Shown: positions 52,224 through 61,583 of the stretch, piece by piece
Numbering within the stretch: the first letter of the stretch is position 1
How the letters are laid out: every line of letters starts with the position of its first letter
Position numbers and translations under genes: made by a program
The notes under the pieces: model-generated
What the model was told of the DNA's origin: nothing
What the model saw: only the letters and a program-made list of their open reading frames with translations
Database searches by the model: none
Source of the DNA: Methylobacterium terrae
GTDB taxonomy: Bacteria > Pseudomonadota > Alphaproteobacteria > Rhizobiales > Beijerinckiaceae
Length of the DNA: 64,000 bases
Assembly (NCBI RefSeq): GCF_003173755.1
Contig: NZ_CP029553.1
Coordinates: 3,372,001 to 3,436,000, forward strand
Direction of reading: 5' to 3'

Positions 52224-54677
52224 TCACCTGCGCTTCTGCCGGTTCAGGACGGCGCGCAATGCCCGCGCGACCTGTTCGGCCGAGTAGGGCTTGCGCACCA
52301 GGTCGAAACCGTGCGCGTCGTCCCGGGCGAGCACGTCGCTGTAGCCGGTCGTCAGGATCACCGGCAGGGTCGGGTGCTGCGACCGCAGCCGGCGGGCGAG
52401 TTCCACGCCGCCCATCCCGGGCATCACCACGTCCGAGAAGACCGCATCGAAGCGGAACGGCATCCGCTCCATCTCGACGAGGGCGGCCTCGGCATTGTGC
52501 GCCCACACGGTCGAGTGGCCGAGATCCTCCAGGAGCTGCGTGCAGAAGCGGCCGACCTCGAGGTTGTCCTCCACGACCAGGACGCAGAGCGGCCATCCAC
52601 CCCGATCCTCCTCGATGTCGGCGTCCCGGGTGTCCTCGGCACGACGGGGTGGGTCGACATGGGGCAGGTACAGCGTGAAGGTCGTGCCCCGGCCCACCTC
52701 GCTCGCCACGTCGACATCGCCGCCGGATTGCTTGGCGAAGCCGATGACCTGGCTCAAGCCCAACCCCGTTCCCTTGCCGACCTCCTTGGTGGTGAAGAAG
52801 GGCTCGAAGATCCGCGTCAGCAACTCGGGCGGGATGCCCGCCCCCTCGTCGACGATCGAGACGGCCACGAAGGCGCCGCCCGCCCCGGCATGCCCGCGGA
52901 TCGAGGGCAGCGCCTCCCGGCGGAACAGCCGGAGCGAGAGCGTGCCCTCGCCGTCCATGGCGTCGCGAGCGTTCACCGCCAGGTTGACCAGGGCGGTCTC
53001 GAACTGGCTCGGATCGACCCGCACGTGGCAGGGATCGTCCGGGACCTCGGTCACGATCCGGATGCGTGCGCCCGTCACTGCGTTCAGCATCTGGGCGATG
53101 CCGCCGATGCGCGCGCCGGCGTCGAACACCTCAGGCTGCAGGGGCTGGCGCCGGGCGAAGGCGAGAAGCTGGCTCGTCAGCTTGGCGGCGCGGTCGACCG
53201 TGTCCGCCACGGCTTCCAGGTAGCGGGTGCGGCGCTCCTCGGGCAGGTTCGGCCGGCGCAGGAACTCCACCGACGAGCGGATGATGGTGAGCAGGTTGTT
53301 GAAGTCGTGCGCGACGCCGCCGGTCAGCTGTCCGACCGCCTCCATCTTCTGGGCGTGGCGCAGGGCCTCCTCGGCGCGGGCGAGCCGCTCCTGGTTGCGC
53401 AGCCTCTCGGTGACGTCCCGAGCGTACTGGAAGGCGCCGACCCGTCGTCCGGTCGCGTCCTTGAGCGGGGTGAACCGCAGCTCGTAGAGCGTCCGCCGCC
53501 GGCCGGGGTCGCCGAACTCCTCCACCAGCGTGAACTCCTCGCCGGAGAGGGCGCGGGACCAGGCCGCCCGCACGGCGGCGAGATGCTCGGGGTGGCCCTC
53601 CAGCACGTCGAGAAGGGTGTCGCCGACCCGCGGCCGGACGCCGTAGATGGCGGCGAACTCGTCGGCGTAGGCCCGGTTCACGGCGAGGAACCGGTAGTCG
53701 CGGTCGAGCGCGGCGACGAGGGCGTCGGTCGTCTCGAACACGTCGGCCCAGAGCTTGCGCTGAGCCAGAGCCGCCTCGGCGCGACGCTCCAGCGTCTCGT
53801 TCATCTCGCGCAGCGCGTCCTCGGCGAGCTTGCGATCGTGGATGTCCTCCACGACCCCGTACCACTGCACGATCTCGCCGCTCCCGTTGCGCCGGGGCCG
53901 GGCCCGGGCCCGCATCCAGCGATACTCAGCCGTGCGCGCGAGGCGGATGCGGTAGTCGACGTCCACCGGCTCGCCCGTGGACAGGGACGCCGCGAAGGCG
54001 GTCATCGTCGCCGCCAGGTCGTCCGGGTGCAGGGCCTTGGCCCAGCCGGCGCCGTCCGGCTCGCCGGCGGCCTGTCCCGTGAGTTCCAGCCACCGATTCG
54101 AGTAGGACGTGACGTTCCCGTCCGGGTCGCAGGTCCAGGGTACCTGCGGGTTGAGTTCGACCGTGTGCCGGAAGTGGTCCTCGCTCTCGCGCAAGGCGGC
54201 TTCGCCGAGCACCCGGTCGGTCGTCTCGCTGGTGACGCAGAACAGGCCGTTGATCCGGCCGTCATCATCCAGCACGGGCGAGTAGGTGAAGGACCACCAG
54301 CCCCGCTCGGGCACCCCCTCGCGCGAGAGGTCGAGCATGACGTCGGTGAGCGTCCGGCTCTCGCCGGCCAGGGTTGCCTCCACGAGCGGACCGATCTCGC
54401 CCCAGATGCTCCCCCAGACCTCGCGGAAGGGACTCCCCAGAGCCGTATCCAGGCGGTAGCCGAGCATCGGCCTGTAGGCGTCGTTGTAGAAGCAGCGCAG
54501 GTCGGGCCCCCAGGCGAGAAACATCGCCGTCGGGCAGGCGAGCATCAGCGAGAGCGCGTTGCGCAGGGCCGGCGGCCAGGCCTCCGGCGGCCCGAGCGGC
54601 GTCGCCGACCAGTCGCGGGCGCGGATCTCCGCACCGGTCAATCCCCCGGCGGGGAGGAAGGGAAACGCGTCAGCCAC
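52224..54677 (-). CDS. PAS-rich hybrid histidine kinase (soluble)
   Basis: 817 residues, no transmembrane helix. Three PAS/PAC units: GPDLRCFYNDAYRPMLG (~55-155), DGNVTSYSNRWLELTGQ (~170-285) and DRDYRFLAVNRAYADEF (~320-430). HisKA-type dimer helix with phospho-His in GGVAHDFNNLLTII (~455), an HWE-like/HisKA_2-type environment, HATPase (EPFFTTKEVGKGTGLGLSQV) and a C-terminal receiver (FSDVVMPGMGGVEL, Asp ~746). It probably senses an internal redox or light signal through PAS cofactors; not proven. Confidence 0.92.
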   Translation of the reverse strand: MADAFPFLPAGGLTGAEIRARDWSATPLGPPEAWPPALRNALSLMLACPTAMFLAWGPDLRCFYNDAYRPMLGYRLDTALGSPFREVWGSIWGEIGPLVEATLAGESRTLTDVMLDLSREGVPERGWWSFTYSPVLDDDGRINGLFCVTSETTDRVLGEAALRESEDHFRHTVELNPQVPWTCDPDGNVTSYSNRWLELTGQAAGEPDGAGWAKALHPDDLAATMTAFAASLSTGEPVDVDYRIRLARTAEYRWMRARARPRRNGSGEIVQWYGVVEDIHDRKLAEDALREMNETLERRAEAALAQRKLWADVFETTDALVAALDRDYRFLAVNRAYADEFAAIYGVRPRVGDTLLDVLEGHPEHLAAVRAAWSRALSGEEFTLVEEFGDPGRRRTLYELRFTPLKDATGRRVGAFQYARDVTERLRNQERLARAEEALRHAQKMEAVGQLTGGVAHDFNNLLTIIRSSVEFLRRPNLPEERRTRYLEAVADTVDRAAKLTSQLLAFARRQPLQPEVFDAGARIGGIAQMLNAVTGARIRIVTEVPDDPCHVRVDPSQFETALVNLAVNARDAMDGEGTLSLRLFRREALPSIRGHAGAGGAFVAVSIVDEGAGIPPELLTRIFEPFFTTKEVGKGTGLGLSQVIGFAKQSGGDVDVASEVGRGTTFTLYLPHVDPPRRAEDTRDADIEEDRGGWPLCVLVVEDNLEVGRFCTQLLEDLGHSTVWAHNAEAALVEMERMPFRFDAVFSDVVMPGMGGVELARRLRSQHPTLPVILTTGYSDVLARDDAHGFDLVRKPYSAEQVARALRAVLNRQKRR

Positions 54678-55184
54678 GCGAGGGGAAGCCTGCGCATCCG
54701 GAGCCGCCGGCCATCACGGGCGCGCGGGTGCCCTCGCCACCCGCGCCGACGGTCTGGAACAAGCGTGGACGGAGCCATGCGGGCATGATGGACGCATCAC
54801 CTCTTTCGTGGACGCGCGATCGCACGTCCCACAATACCGTCGGGCACACCGAACCGTAACGAGATTCACCGGCTGGCGGTTGCCCCGCGTGAGGCGATGG
54901 GATCCAGGACGGCGCGAGGGTCGCGGGCGCGGCGGGGCCGGACGCGGCGCGAGCGGGCACCGGGATCGGCCTCGTTCCGGCCAAGGGACCCCGCATCGGG
55001 CGGAACCGCATCCGTGTCCCGCGCCGACCTCCGCCACGGACCGCGCCCGCGACCTGGGCTGGTCGGAGGCGGTAGATGCCGGGCCGCCCGGTCGACGTCT
55101 TCCCCACGCCCGGGGAACGTCGCACCGCCACGATCGCGCTGGGCGACCGGCTGGGCGACGTCACCTGCCGGACAGAATCGGACC

Positions 55185-55545
55185 GATCGCCGCCGGGGGC
55201 GTCGCGAGCCTGGCCGGGGTTCAGGCGTTCCGCGACTGCGGCTCGCTCGTCGACGACCTCGAGGCCGGCGGGCCCGTGCTCGTCGCCGATGCCAGGGACG
55301 ATCCCCGCACGGCCGCCAGCGGCGCGGCCTTCGCGCTCGGCAGTCGTTCCAGGGCCAACCTCCCCATGACGGAGAGACGTGACGGCGGCCTGCCCGATCA
55401 AGCAGGCTCCGATACACGAAACACGAGCGATCTCCCGCCTGTGACCTCCGATCACATCCGGGCGCCGTCCGAGCGTGCCGCCGGATCGAGGATCTGGGAA
55501 CGCGATTTGGAGTTGAGCAAGGAGCGGCGACGCTCGGACGCTGCA
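55185..55545 (+). pseudogene. GAF-domain (sensor kinase) remnant in the 54,678-55,558 gap
   Basis: One frame reads GVASLAGVQAFRDCGSLVDD, then LEAGGPVLVADARDDPRTAA and a degraded FALGSRSRANLP. This is the pattern of GAF domains in bacterial kinases (SLAG-x-x-x-x-x-DFG, then VADxRxDPRTA). No start, no kinase and no good end follow, and the upstream 500 bp has no clear gene. Likely the decayed remains of a GAF-containing histidine kinase beside the two intact ones. Confidence 0.5.
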
Positions 55546-55558
55546 CGGGAGGCCGACC

Positions 55559-56110
55559 TTGTCTCAGACTGCCCCGTCGTTGAGTCGATTGCCGACCTTC
55601 GGCGAAGACGGAGCCATCCACGTCGTTGTCGAGACGCCGAAAGGGAGCTCGAACAAGTACGCATTCTCGGACGCGTTCGGCGCATTCCTGCTCAAGACGG
55701 TCCTCCCGGAGGGCATGAGCTTTCCCTACGACTTCGGCATGATCCCTTCGACGAAGGGCGCCGACGGCGACCCGCTCGATGTCCTGCTGCTGCTCGACGC
55801 CCCCGCCTTCCCGGGCTGCGTGATGGAGGCACGCTTGGTCGGCGTGATCGAGGCGGAGCAGCGGGAGGGAGAGGGAACTTGGGAGCGCAACGACCGGCTG
55901 ATCGGTGTGGCCGTCAACGCCCGGACACATGCGCATATCGAGACTCTGTCCGACCTGCGCCCAGGCATGCTCGACGAGGTCGAGGCGTTCTTCGGCCATT
56001 ACAACCGGCTCGCCGGCAAGGACTTCAAGGTGCTCCGGCGTGGCGGCGCTGAAGCTGCGCTCGCCATCGCCCGGCAGGGTGCGGACGCGTTGGCGCAGGC
56101 GGAAGATTGA
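55559..56110 (+). CDS. Inorganic pyrophosphatase (family I)
   Basis: 183 residues from TTG 55559, six bases after GGGAGG. Active-site motifs: NKYAFSDAF, FPYDFGMIPST, ADGDPLDVLLL (metal-binding Asp cluster) and HYNRLAGKDFKV (Lys/Tyr near the C-terminus). It hydrolyses pyrophosphate in the cytoplasm. It is a divergent member, since canonical PPA starts with a longer N-terminal region. Single gene; neighbours do not form an operon with it. Confidence 0.85.
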   Translation: MSQTAPSLSRLPTFGEDGAIHVVVETPKGSSNKYAFSDAFGAFLLKTVLPEGMSFPYDFGMIPSTKGADGDPLDVLLLLDAPAFPGCVMEARLVGVIEAEQREGEGTWERNDRLIGVAVNARTHAHIETLSDLRPGMLDEVEAFFGHYNRLAGKDFKVLRRGGAEAALAIARQGADALAQAED

Positions 56111-56525
56111 TCCTCGTGCATCGGCCGGACGCTCCATGCCGCGATCGGCCGTCGCGGGAGCCTTGTCCACGGAGCGTCACGTTCGCTGCAGCGAGACCAG
56201 TTCGGGTTCGGAAATCCCTGATGTCCAGGGCCGATGCGATGAAATGGCGTGGCAGCCGAGAGGACGCAGCCTGTCCGCTTGTTTCGTCAGAACGGACCTT
56301 TCGACGGACACGAACGAAAGCGAGCATTTCCGGCGGCCCCGCAGCCGGCCGGCCCTCGATGGTGGGATTGTCGAGGCCGCAATCCGCGGGGATGCAGGGA
56401 CGCCGGCGGGAGGACGCGCGTCCGGCGTCACCTCGATACCGCAACGGGGCCCAGGGTCGCAGGGCAAGGCGCCCTCGGAGACCCCATATTCGGACGTCGC
56501 ACGAAACGACTGACGAGGAGCTGCG
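56111..56525. other. Intergenic region before msrA
   Basis: About 415 bp, GC-rich, only shadow frames. Ends with the AGGAG ribosome site of msrA. Confidence 0.4.
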
Positions 56526-57044
56526 ATGAGAACCGAGAGAGCAGTGCTGGCGGGCGGGTGCTTCTGGGGCATGCAGGACCTGATCCGGCGCCAGGAGGGC
56601 GTGGTGTCGACCCGCGTCGGCTACACCGGCGGCGACGTGCCGAACGCGACCTACCGCAACCATGGCACCCATGCCGAGGCCATCGAGATCGTGTACGACC
56701 CGGCGCGCACGAGCTTCCGGCGCATGCTGGAGTTCTTCTTCCAGATCCACGACCCGACGACGCCGAACCGGCAGGGCAACGACAGGGGCCTGAGCTACCG
56801 CTCCGCCATCTTCTACGCCGACGACGACCAGCGCTGCGTGGCGGAGGAGACCATCGCCGACGTCGAGGCCTCCGGCCTCTGGCCCGGCAAGGTCGTGACC
56901 GAGGTTGCGCCGGCCGGGCCGTTCTGGGAGGCCGAGCCGGAGCACCAGGATTACCTGCAGCGCATCCCCAACGGATATACCTGCCACTTCATCAGGCCGA
57001 ACTGGGTGTTGCCGTCGCGCTCCCACGCGACGCAGGACGCGTGA
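56526..57044 (+). CDS. msrA: Peptide methionine-(S)-S-oxide reductase MsrA
   Basis: 172 residues, AGGAG upstream. The catalytic GCFWGMQD (active Cys12), [20 protein letters not shown], and [19 protein letters not shown] are diagnostic. Repairs oxidised methionine with thioredoxin. Length is typical. Confidence 0.95.
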   Translation: MRTERAVLAGGCFWGMQDLIRRQEGVVSTRVGYTGGDVPNATYRNHGTHAEAIEIVYDPARTSFRRMLEFFFQIHDPTTPNRQGNDRGLSYRSAIFYADDDQRCVAEETIADVEASGLWPGKVVTEVAPAGPFWEAEPEHQDYLQRIPNGYTCHFIRPNWVLPSRSHATQDA

Positions 57045-57169
57045 GCCTGCCCGGCCTGGGACCCCGGATCGCTTCGGCGTCTCAGGCCCCCGTGGTCGTG
57101 ACGGAGAGCCACCGTCGGCCCGCAGGAATTCGCCGTGACGAGGCTGGCATGCTCGGAGCAGGTGGGAAG

Positions 57170-57480
57170 TCGCGGCGGCGGCGACCCCCTCGGCCTTGCT
57201 GCGGCGCTTGGCGAGGTCGGCCGACACCTCGGCAAAGGAGGCCGTGAGGGTGCGCGCCTCCTCGATATCGATCGGCGCGAGGGCCGCCAGCGCGTTGAGC
57301 GCGGCTGCCCCGACCTCGCGGGCGCGATCCGGCCACGGCGAGGGGCCGAGCCTCGTCCGGGGCGCCGCCGGCCTCCGCCTCGACATCGTCGCGCGTGGCC
57401 TGCGCCACGGCGAGGGCGGCGCTCCGGTGTTCCTCGCTTGCGGCCGGCAGCGGGCTCGCGCCCTTCGGCGCCAGCAGGCG
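57170..57480 (-). pseudogene. Frameshifted relative of the 7865 conserved hypothetical
   Basis: Two minus-strand frames joined near 57,320 read ASPLPAASEEHRSAALAVAQ, then APDEARPLAVAGSR, and (other frame) VGAAALNALAALAPIDIEEA followed by RTLTASFAEVSADLAKRR. The intact gene at 7865-8668 has SPLLAAIETYRSANLAVTQ, APDEPLMLAIADRA and VAALNALLALTPANAEEV followed by RTLATYLAEVSTDFDKG. The order and spacing agree, so this is a broken copy. It lies between msrA and the siderophore ATPase. Confidence 0.65.
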
Positions 57481-57506
57481 GATACCATACCGGAGTTCCG
57501 CGACGA

Positions 57507-58307
57507 TCACCGATAGAAGAAAGCGGTCCGGTAGCCCTTGATCAGCACGACCTCGACGTCGATCCCGTAGACCTCGCGCAGGATCTCGGAGGTCACGATC
57601 CGGTCGGGGGGCCCGATCGCCACGACCTTGCCGTCGCGCATCGCCACGATCTGGTCCGAGTAGCAGGACGCGAAGTTGATGTCGTGGAGCACGGCCACCA
57701 CCGTGCGGCCCCTCTCGTCGACGGCACGGCGCAGGAGGCCCATCATGGCGGCGGCGTGGCGCATGTCGAGGTTGTTCAGCGGCTCGTCGAGCAGGATGCA
57801 GTCGGTGTCCTGGGCGAGCACCATGGCGATGCAGGCGCGCTGGCGCTGCCCGCCGGAGACCTCGTCGAGGAAGCGGTCGGCGAGCGGCTCGAGGTCGAGG
57901 AACGCGAGGGCATCCGCGACGTGGGCGCGGTCGGCGGCGGTGAGCCGGCCCCCCGAATGCGGGTAGCGCCCGAAGGCGACGAGGTCGCGGATCGTCACGC
58001 GGGCCGTGACGCCGTGCTCCTGGCGCAGGATGCCGAGGCGGCGGGCGAGCACGTCGCCCGGCGTCGCGGCCACGTCGAGGCCGGCGACGACGGCCCGGCC
58101 CGCGCTCATCGGCAGGAGCCGGCTGACCATCGACAGGAAGGTCGACTTGCCGGCGCCGTTCGCCCCGATCACCGAGACGAAGGCGCGCTCCGGCAGGCTC
58201 AAGGAGACGCCGTCCACCACCACGGTGTCGCCGTAGCGGCGCGTGAGGTCCTGCACCTCGATCATCGGGCGGGCCTCCGGGTGGGTCTCGGGGCGGGTCT
58301 CGGGCAT
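57507..58307 (-). CDS. Siderophore ABC transporter ATPase
   Basis: 266 residues from ATG 58307 (overlapping the permease stop, ATGA); ATG 58265 is an alternative. Walker A IGANGAGKSTFLSMVSRLL, signature EVSGGQRQRACIAM, Walker B CILLDEPLNNLDM, H-loop AVLHDINFASCYSDQ. It energises the FecCD-type permeases encoded upstream. Resembles the FatE/CeuD/VctC group for catecholate siderophores such as petrobactin or enterobactin fragments. Confidence 0.92.
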   Translation of the reverse strand: MPETRPETHPEARPMIEVQDLTRRYGDTVVVDGVSLSLPERAFVSVIGANGAGKSTFLSMVSRLLPMSAGRAVVAGLDVAATPGDVLARRLGILRQEHGVTARVTIRDLVAFGRYPHSGGRLTAADRAHVADALAFLDLEPLADRFLDEVSGGQRQRACIAMVLAQDTDCILLDEPLNNLDMRHAAAMMGLLRRAVDERGRTVVAVLHDINFASCYSDQIVAMRDGKVVAIGPPDRIVTSEILREVYGIDVEVVLIKGYRTAFFYR

Positions 58308-59272
58308 CAGCGGGCGCGTTTCGCGAGGAGGACCAGGAGGGTGAGGCCGCCGAGGAACTCGATGACGATCGACAGGGCGGCGTTGAGGGCGAAGACCCGC
58401 TCCAGCACGAACTGGCCGCCGACCAGCGCGATCGCGGCGATCAGGGCGGCCGCCGGCAGCACGTAGGCGTGGCGGTAGGTCGGCATCACCCGGTAGGCGA
58501 GGTTGGCCACGAGCAGGCCGAGGAAGGTCACCGGCCCGACGAGCGCCGTCGAAACCGAGACGAGCACCGAGACGAGGACCAGCACGAGGGCGAGCGTGCG
58601 GCGGTGATCGACCCCGAGGGCGACAGCGCCGTCCCGGCCGAGGAGGAGGACGTCGAGCCGGCCGAGGAGCCGCAGGACCCCGAATCCGGCGGCGAGCACC
58701 CCGAGGGCGGCGAGCGCCAGGAGGTCGGGACGGACGGTGTTGAAATTGGCGAAGAAGCCGGTCTGCAGCACGACGAACTGGGTCGGGTCGATCATCCGTT
58801 GCAGGAACTGCGACAGGCTGCGGAACAGGACCCCGCACACGACGCCGACGAGCAGCAGGAGGTGCAGGCTGCGCCCGGCGCGGTCGAGGAGCCCGCGATA
58901 GAGGAGGAGCGCGAACAGCACCATCGCGCCGGTCTCGGCGAGGAAGCGCAGCCGCGGGTCGCCGAGGGTTCCGGTCCCGGCGCAGAAGACGATCGCGGTC
59001 TGGATCAGGCGGAAGAGCTCGTCGAAGCCCATGATCGCCGGGGTGAGGATCCGGTTGTCCGACGCCGTCTGGAACAGCACCGTCGCGGTCGCGACGGCGC
59101 AGCCGATGAGGAGCATCGAGGCGACCTTGGTGCCGCGGAACGGCAGCACGAAGCCCCAGCGGCCGTCGGCGCCGACCGTCATGTAGGCGACCACGACGAG
59201 GGAAGCGGCGAGCGAGAGGAGAACCAGCACCAGGCCGGGGCCGGGCCGGACCCGGGCGAGCGCCTCACGCAT
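58307..59272 (-). CDS. Siderophore ABC permease, FecCD family (second)
   Basis: 321 residues. Multiple hydrophobic helices, with the RGTKVASMLLIGCAVATATVL motif and FLGLLVANLAYRVMPTYRH of FecCD permeases (CeuC/FatC-like). Start overlaps the upstream permease by 8 bp. Forms the membrane pore with its partner. Confidence 0.9.
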   Translation of the reverse strand: MREALARVRPGPGLVLVLLSLAASLVVVAYMTVGADGRWGFVLPFRGTKVASMLLIGCAVATATVLFQTASDNRILTPAIMGFDELFRLIQTAIVFCAGTGTLGDPRLRFLAETGAMVLFALLLYRGLLDRAGRSLHLLLLVGVVCGVLFRSLSQFLQRMIDPTQFVVLQTGFFANFNTVRPDLLALAALGVLAAGFGVLRLLGRLDVLLLGRDGAVALGVDHRRTLALVLVLVSVLVSVSTALVGPVTFLGLLVANLAYRVMPTYRHAYVLPAAALIAAIALVGGQFVLERVFALNAALSIVIEFLGGLTLLVLLAKRAR

Positions 59273-60230
59273 GCCGGTCGGTCCGGCGCAGCAGGAGGAC
59301 GAGGAACAGGCCGCTGCCGACCACCCCCATCGTGGTGCCGACCGGGATCTCGTAGGGGTAGCGGACGAGGCGCCCGAGCACGTCGCAGAGCAGCAGCAGG
59401 CCCGCGCCCGCCGCCGCCACCAGGGGCAGGGAGCGGCGCAGGTTGTCGCCGGCCACGAGGGCGACGAGGTTCGGCACCACGAGCCCGAGGAACGGGATCG
59501 TGCCGACCGTCGCGATCGTCACGGCGGTGATCGTCGCGACGATCGCGACCGCCCCGGCGACGACGCGGCGGTAATCGAGCCCGAGATTGACCGAGGCGTC
59601 GCGGCCGAGGCCCGCGATGGTGATGCGGTCGGCCATCCCGTAGGCGAGGACGGTCAGGGCGGCGGAGAGCCAGAGCAGCTCGTAGCGCCCGCTCAGCACG
59701 GTCGAGAAGTCGCCGGACCGCCAGATGGCGAGGAACTGCAGCATGTCGGTGCGGGTGGCGACGAAGGTCGAGGCCGCCTCGACGACGCCGCCCAGCATGA
59801 TCCCGACGAGGGGCACCGTCAGCCGGGCGCGCAGGGGCATCGCGCGCAGGACCCGCAGGAACAGGGCGGTGCCGGCGAGCGCTGCCGCGGTCGCCGCCAG
59901 CATCTTCACGGCGACTGGGGCCCCCGGCGCGAGGAGCGTGACGAGCAGCATGCCGAACGTCGCCGATTCCGCCGTGCCGGCGGTCGAGGGCTCGGCGAAG
60001 CGGTTCTGCGCGACGAGCTGCATGATGACCCCGGCGACCGCCATGCCGGCGCCGGCGAGCACCAGGGCGAGGGTGCGCGGGATCCGGCTTCCGGCGAGGA
60101 TGCCGGCGCCGGTGAGGTCGGCGACGCCGACGGCGAGGCTCGCCGCGGCAAGCAGCGCGAGGGAAAGAACGGCGAGGACGAGGCCGGCCCGGCGGCCGGG
60201 CCCGCCGCCCCGGGTGAGGGATCCGGCCAT
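59265..60230 (-). CDS. Siderophore ABC permease, FecCD family (first)
   Basis: 321 residues. GSRIPRTLALVLAGAGMAVA is the FecCD start, then QLVAQNRFAEPSTAGTAESA and FLGLVVPNLVALVAG. It is the CeuB/FatD-like partner. It starts 3 bp after the binding-protein stop. Confidence 0.92.
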   Translation of the reverse strand: MAGSLTRGGGPGRRAGLVLAVLSLALLAAASLAVGVADLTGAGILAGSRIPRTLALVLAGAGMAVAGVIMQLVAQNRFAEPSTAGTAESATFGMLLVTLLAPGAPVAVKMLAATAAALAGTALFLRVLRAMPLRARLTVPLVGIMLGGVVEAASTFVATRTDMLQFLAIWRSGDFSTVLSGRYELLWLSAALTVLAYGMADRITIAGLGRDASVNLGLDYRRVVAGAVAIVATITAVTIATVGTIPFLGLVVPNLVALVAGDNLRRSLPLVAAAGAGLLLLCDVLGRLVRYPYEIPVGTTMGVVGSGLFLVLLLRRTDRHA

Positions 60231-60232
60231 CG

Positions 60233-61207
60233 TCAGCGGGCGCGATCGAGGGCGGCGGCGATCTCGTCGATCGTGGTCTGGAGCGCCCGCAAGCCCCCGC
60301 TCGCCAGGTACCAGCTCGCCGGATCGACGGTGACGACCTGCCCCTTGCGCCAGGCCGCCGTCTGCCGCACGAGCGCGTTGTCGAGGAGCTGGCGCGCCGG
60401 CCGGCCCTGGACGCCGATCGCCGCGTCCCGGTCGAGCACGAAGAGCCAGTCGGGGTCGGTCCTGGCGACGAACTCGAACGAGACCGGCTGGCCGTGGATG
60501 CCGGCATCGAGGCCGGGCGCCGCCGGCCGGAAGCCGAAGGCGCCGTGGAGAAGGCCGAAGCGGGAGCCGCGGCCGAAGGCGCTCATGCGGCCGCCCGTCG
60601 TCAGGAGGAACAGGGCCGTGCCCGCCTGCCCGGCCCTGGCGTGCAGGGCCGCGATGCCGGCCTCGATCCGGGCGATCCGGTCCTCGGCCTGCGCCTCCTT
60701 GCCGAAGATGCGCGCGAGCGTGCGGATGTTGCGCAGGTCGCTGCCCAGCATGTCGGCGGGGTCGCTCGAGAGGTCGATGGTCGGCGCCATCCGGGCGAGC
60801 GCGTCGTAGCGGGGCCCCGAGCGGCCGCCGACGACGACGAGGTCGGGCCCGAGGGCGTTCACCGCCTCGTAGTCGGGCTCCCACAGCGTGCCCATCCGGG
60901 GATAGCGCGACGCGTCGTTGTACCGGGCGAGGGCGGGCGGCTTCGGCCCGCCGGCCACGCCGGCGACCGGTACGCCGAGCGCGTCGAGGGTGTCGAGCGC
61001 GGCGAGATCGAACACGACGACGGTCTTCGGAACGCCCGGGAGGATCGTCTGCCCCCTGGCGTGCCGCACCGCGATCTCCGCCGCCGCGGGCCCGGCCGCG
61101 AGCGCGATGGCGAGAGCGACCAAGGGCGCAACCAAGAGCGCCGCGATGCCGCGCCGTCCCGCACGAAGGCTCCGGACCGAACCCCGTGACCGCATCAGAG
61201 ACCGCAT
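60233..61207 (-). CDS. Periplasmic siderophore-binding protein (FatB/CeuE-like)
   Basis: 324 residues from ATG 61207 (ATG 61195 is close). Signal peptide through ALAIALAAGPAAAE. Siderophore-binding family features: TILPGVPKTVVVFDLAALDTL, DLVVVGGRSG, and a C-terminal helix. Members of this subgroup (CeuE, FatB, VctP) bind ferric catecholates. First gene after DUF2218 in the uptake operon. Confidence 0.9.
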   Translation of the reverse strand: MRSLMRSRGSVRSLRAGRRGIAALLVAPLVALAIALAAGPAAAEIAVRHARGQTILPGVPKTVVVFDLAALDTLDALGVPVAGVAGGPKPPALARYNDASRYPRMGTLWEPDYEAVNALGPDLVVVGGRSGPRYDALARMAPTIDLSSDPADMLGSDLRNIRTLARIFGKEAQAEDRIARIEAGIAALHARAGQAGTALFLLTTGGRMSAFGRGSRFGLLHGAFGFRPAAPGLDAGIHGQPVSFEFVARTDPDWLFVLDRDAAIGVQGRPARQLLDNALVRQTAAWRKGQVVTVDPASWYLASGGLRALQTTIDEIAAALDRAR

Positions 61208-61254
61208 CAGATCGTCCTTTCCCGAAGAGGCCCGGCCGGCATCCGTCCGGCGCC

Positions 61255-61533
61255 TCACGTCCACTCGAAGCGGAGCGTCTCGCGGAACGCGAAGCGCTCG
61301 ACGTGGCGGACGACGACGGCGCGGAAGTCGGGCAGCTTGCCGGCCTCGTCGACGGCGAGGTCGATCGTCAGGGCCTCGGGACCGGCGGCGAGCCGCGCCT
61401 CCCCGAGGGGCAGCGCGATCCGCCCGGCGGTCGGGTCGAACTCGGTCTCGAACTTGTGCGACCAGTGCTTGCAGAGCTGCTGCAGGTAGCGGCTCGCATG
61501 GGCCGTGGCGACGACGGCGCGGGACTGGATCAC
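61255..61533 (-). CDS. DUF2218 family protein (92 aa)
   Basis: Starts at GTG 61533, ten bases after GAGGAGG. SRYLQQLCKHWSHKFE and LDLAVDEAGKLPDFRAVV-type segments (shown in part) are characteristic of DUF2218, a small family that accompanies siderophore uptake genes. His residues near the N-terminus may bind metal. Function unknown, iron-linked by context. Lies between receptor and binding protein. Confidence 0.8.
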   Translation of the reverse strand: MIQSRAVVATAHASRYLQQLCKHWSHKFETEFDPTAGRIALPLGEARLAAGPEALTIDLAVDEAGKLPDFRAVVVRHVERFAFRETLRFEWT

Positions 61534-61583
61534 GACGGGCTTCCTCCTCGGCGGTGCAGGGATTTCGCGCAGGCGGCGGACAA

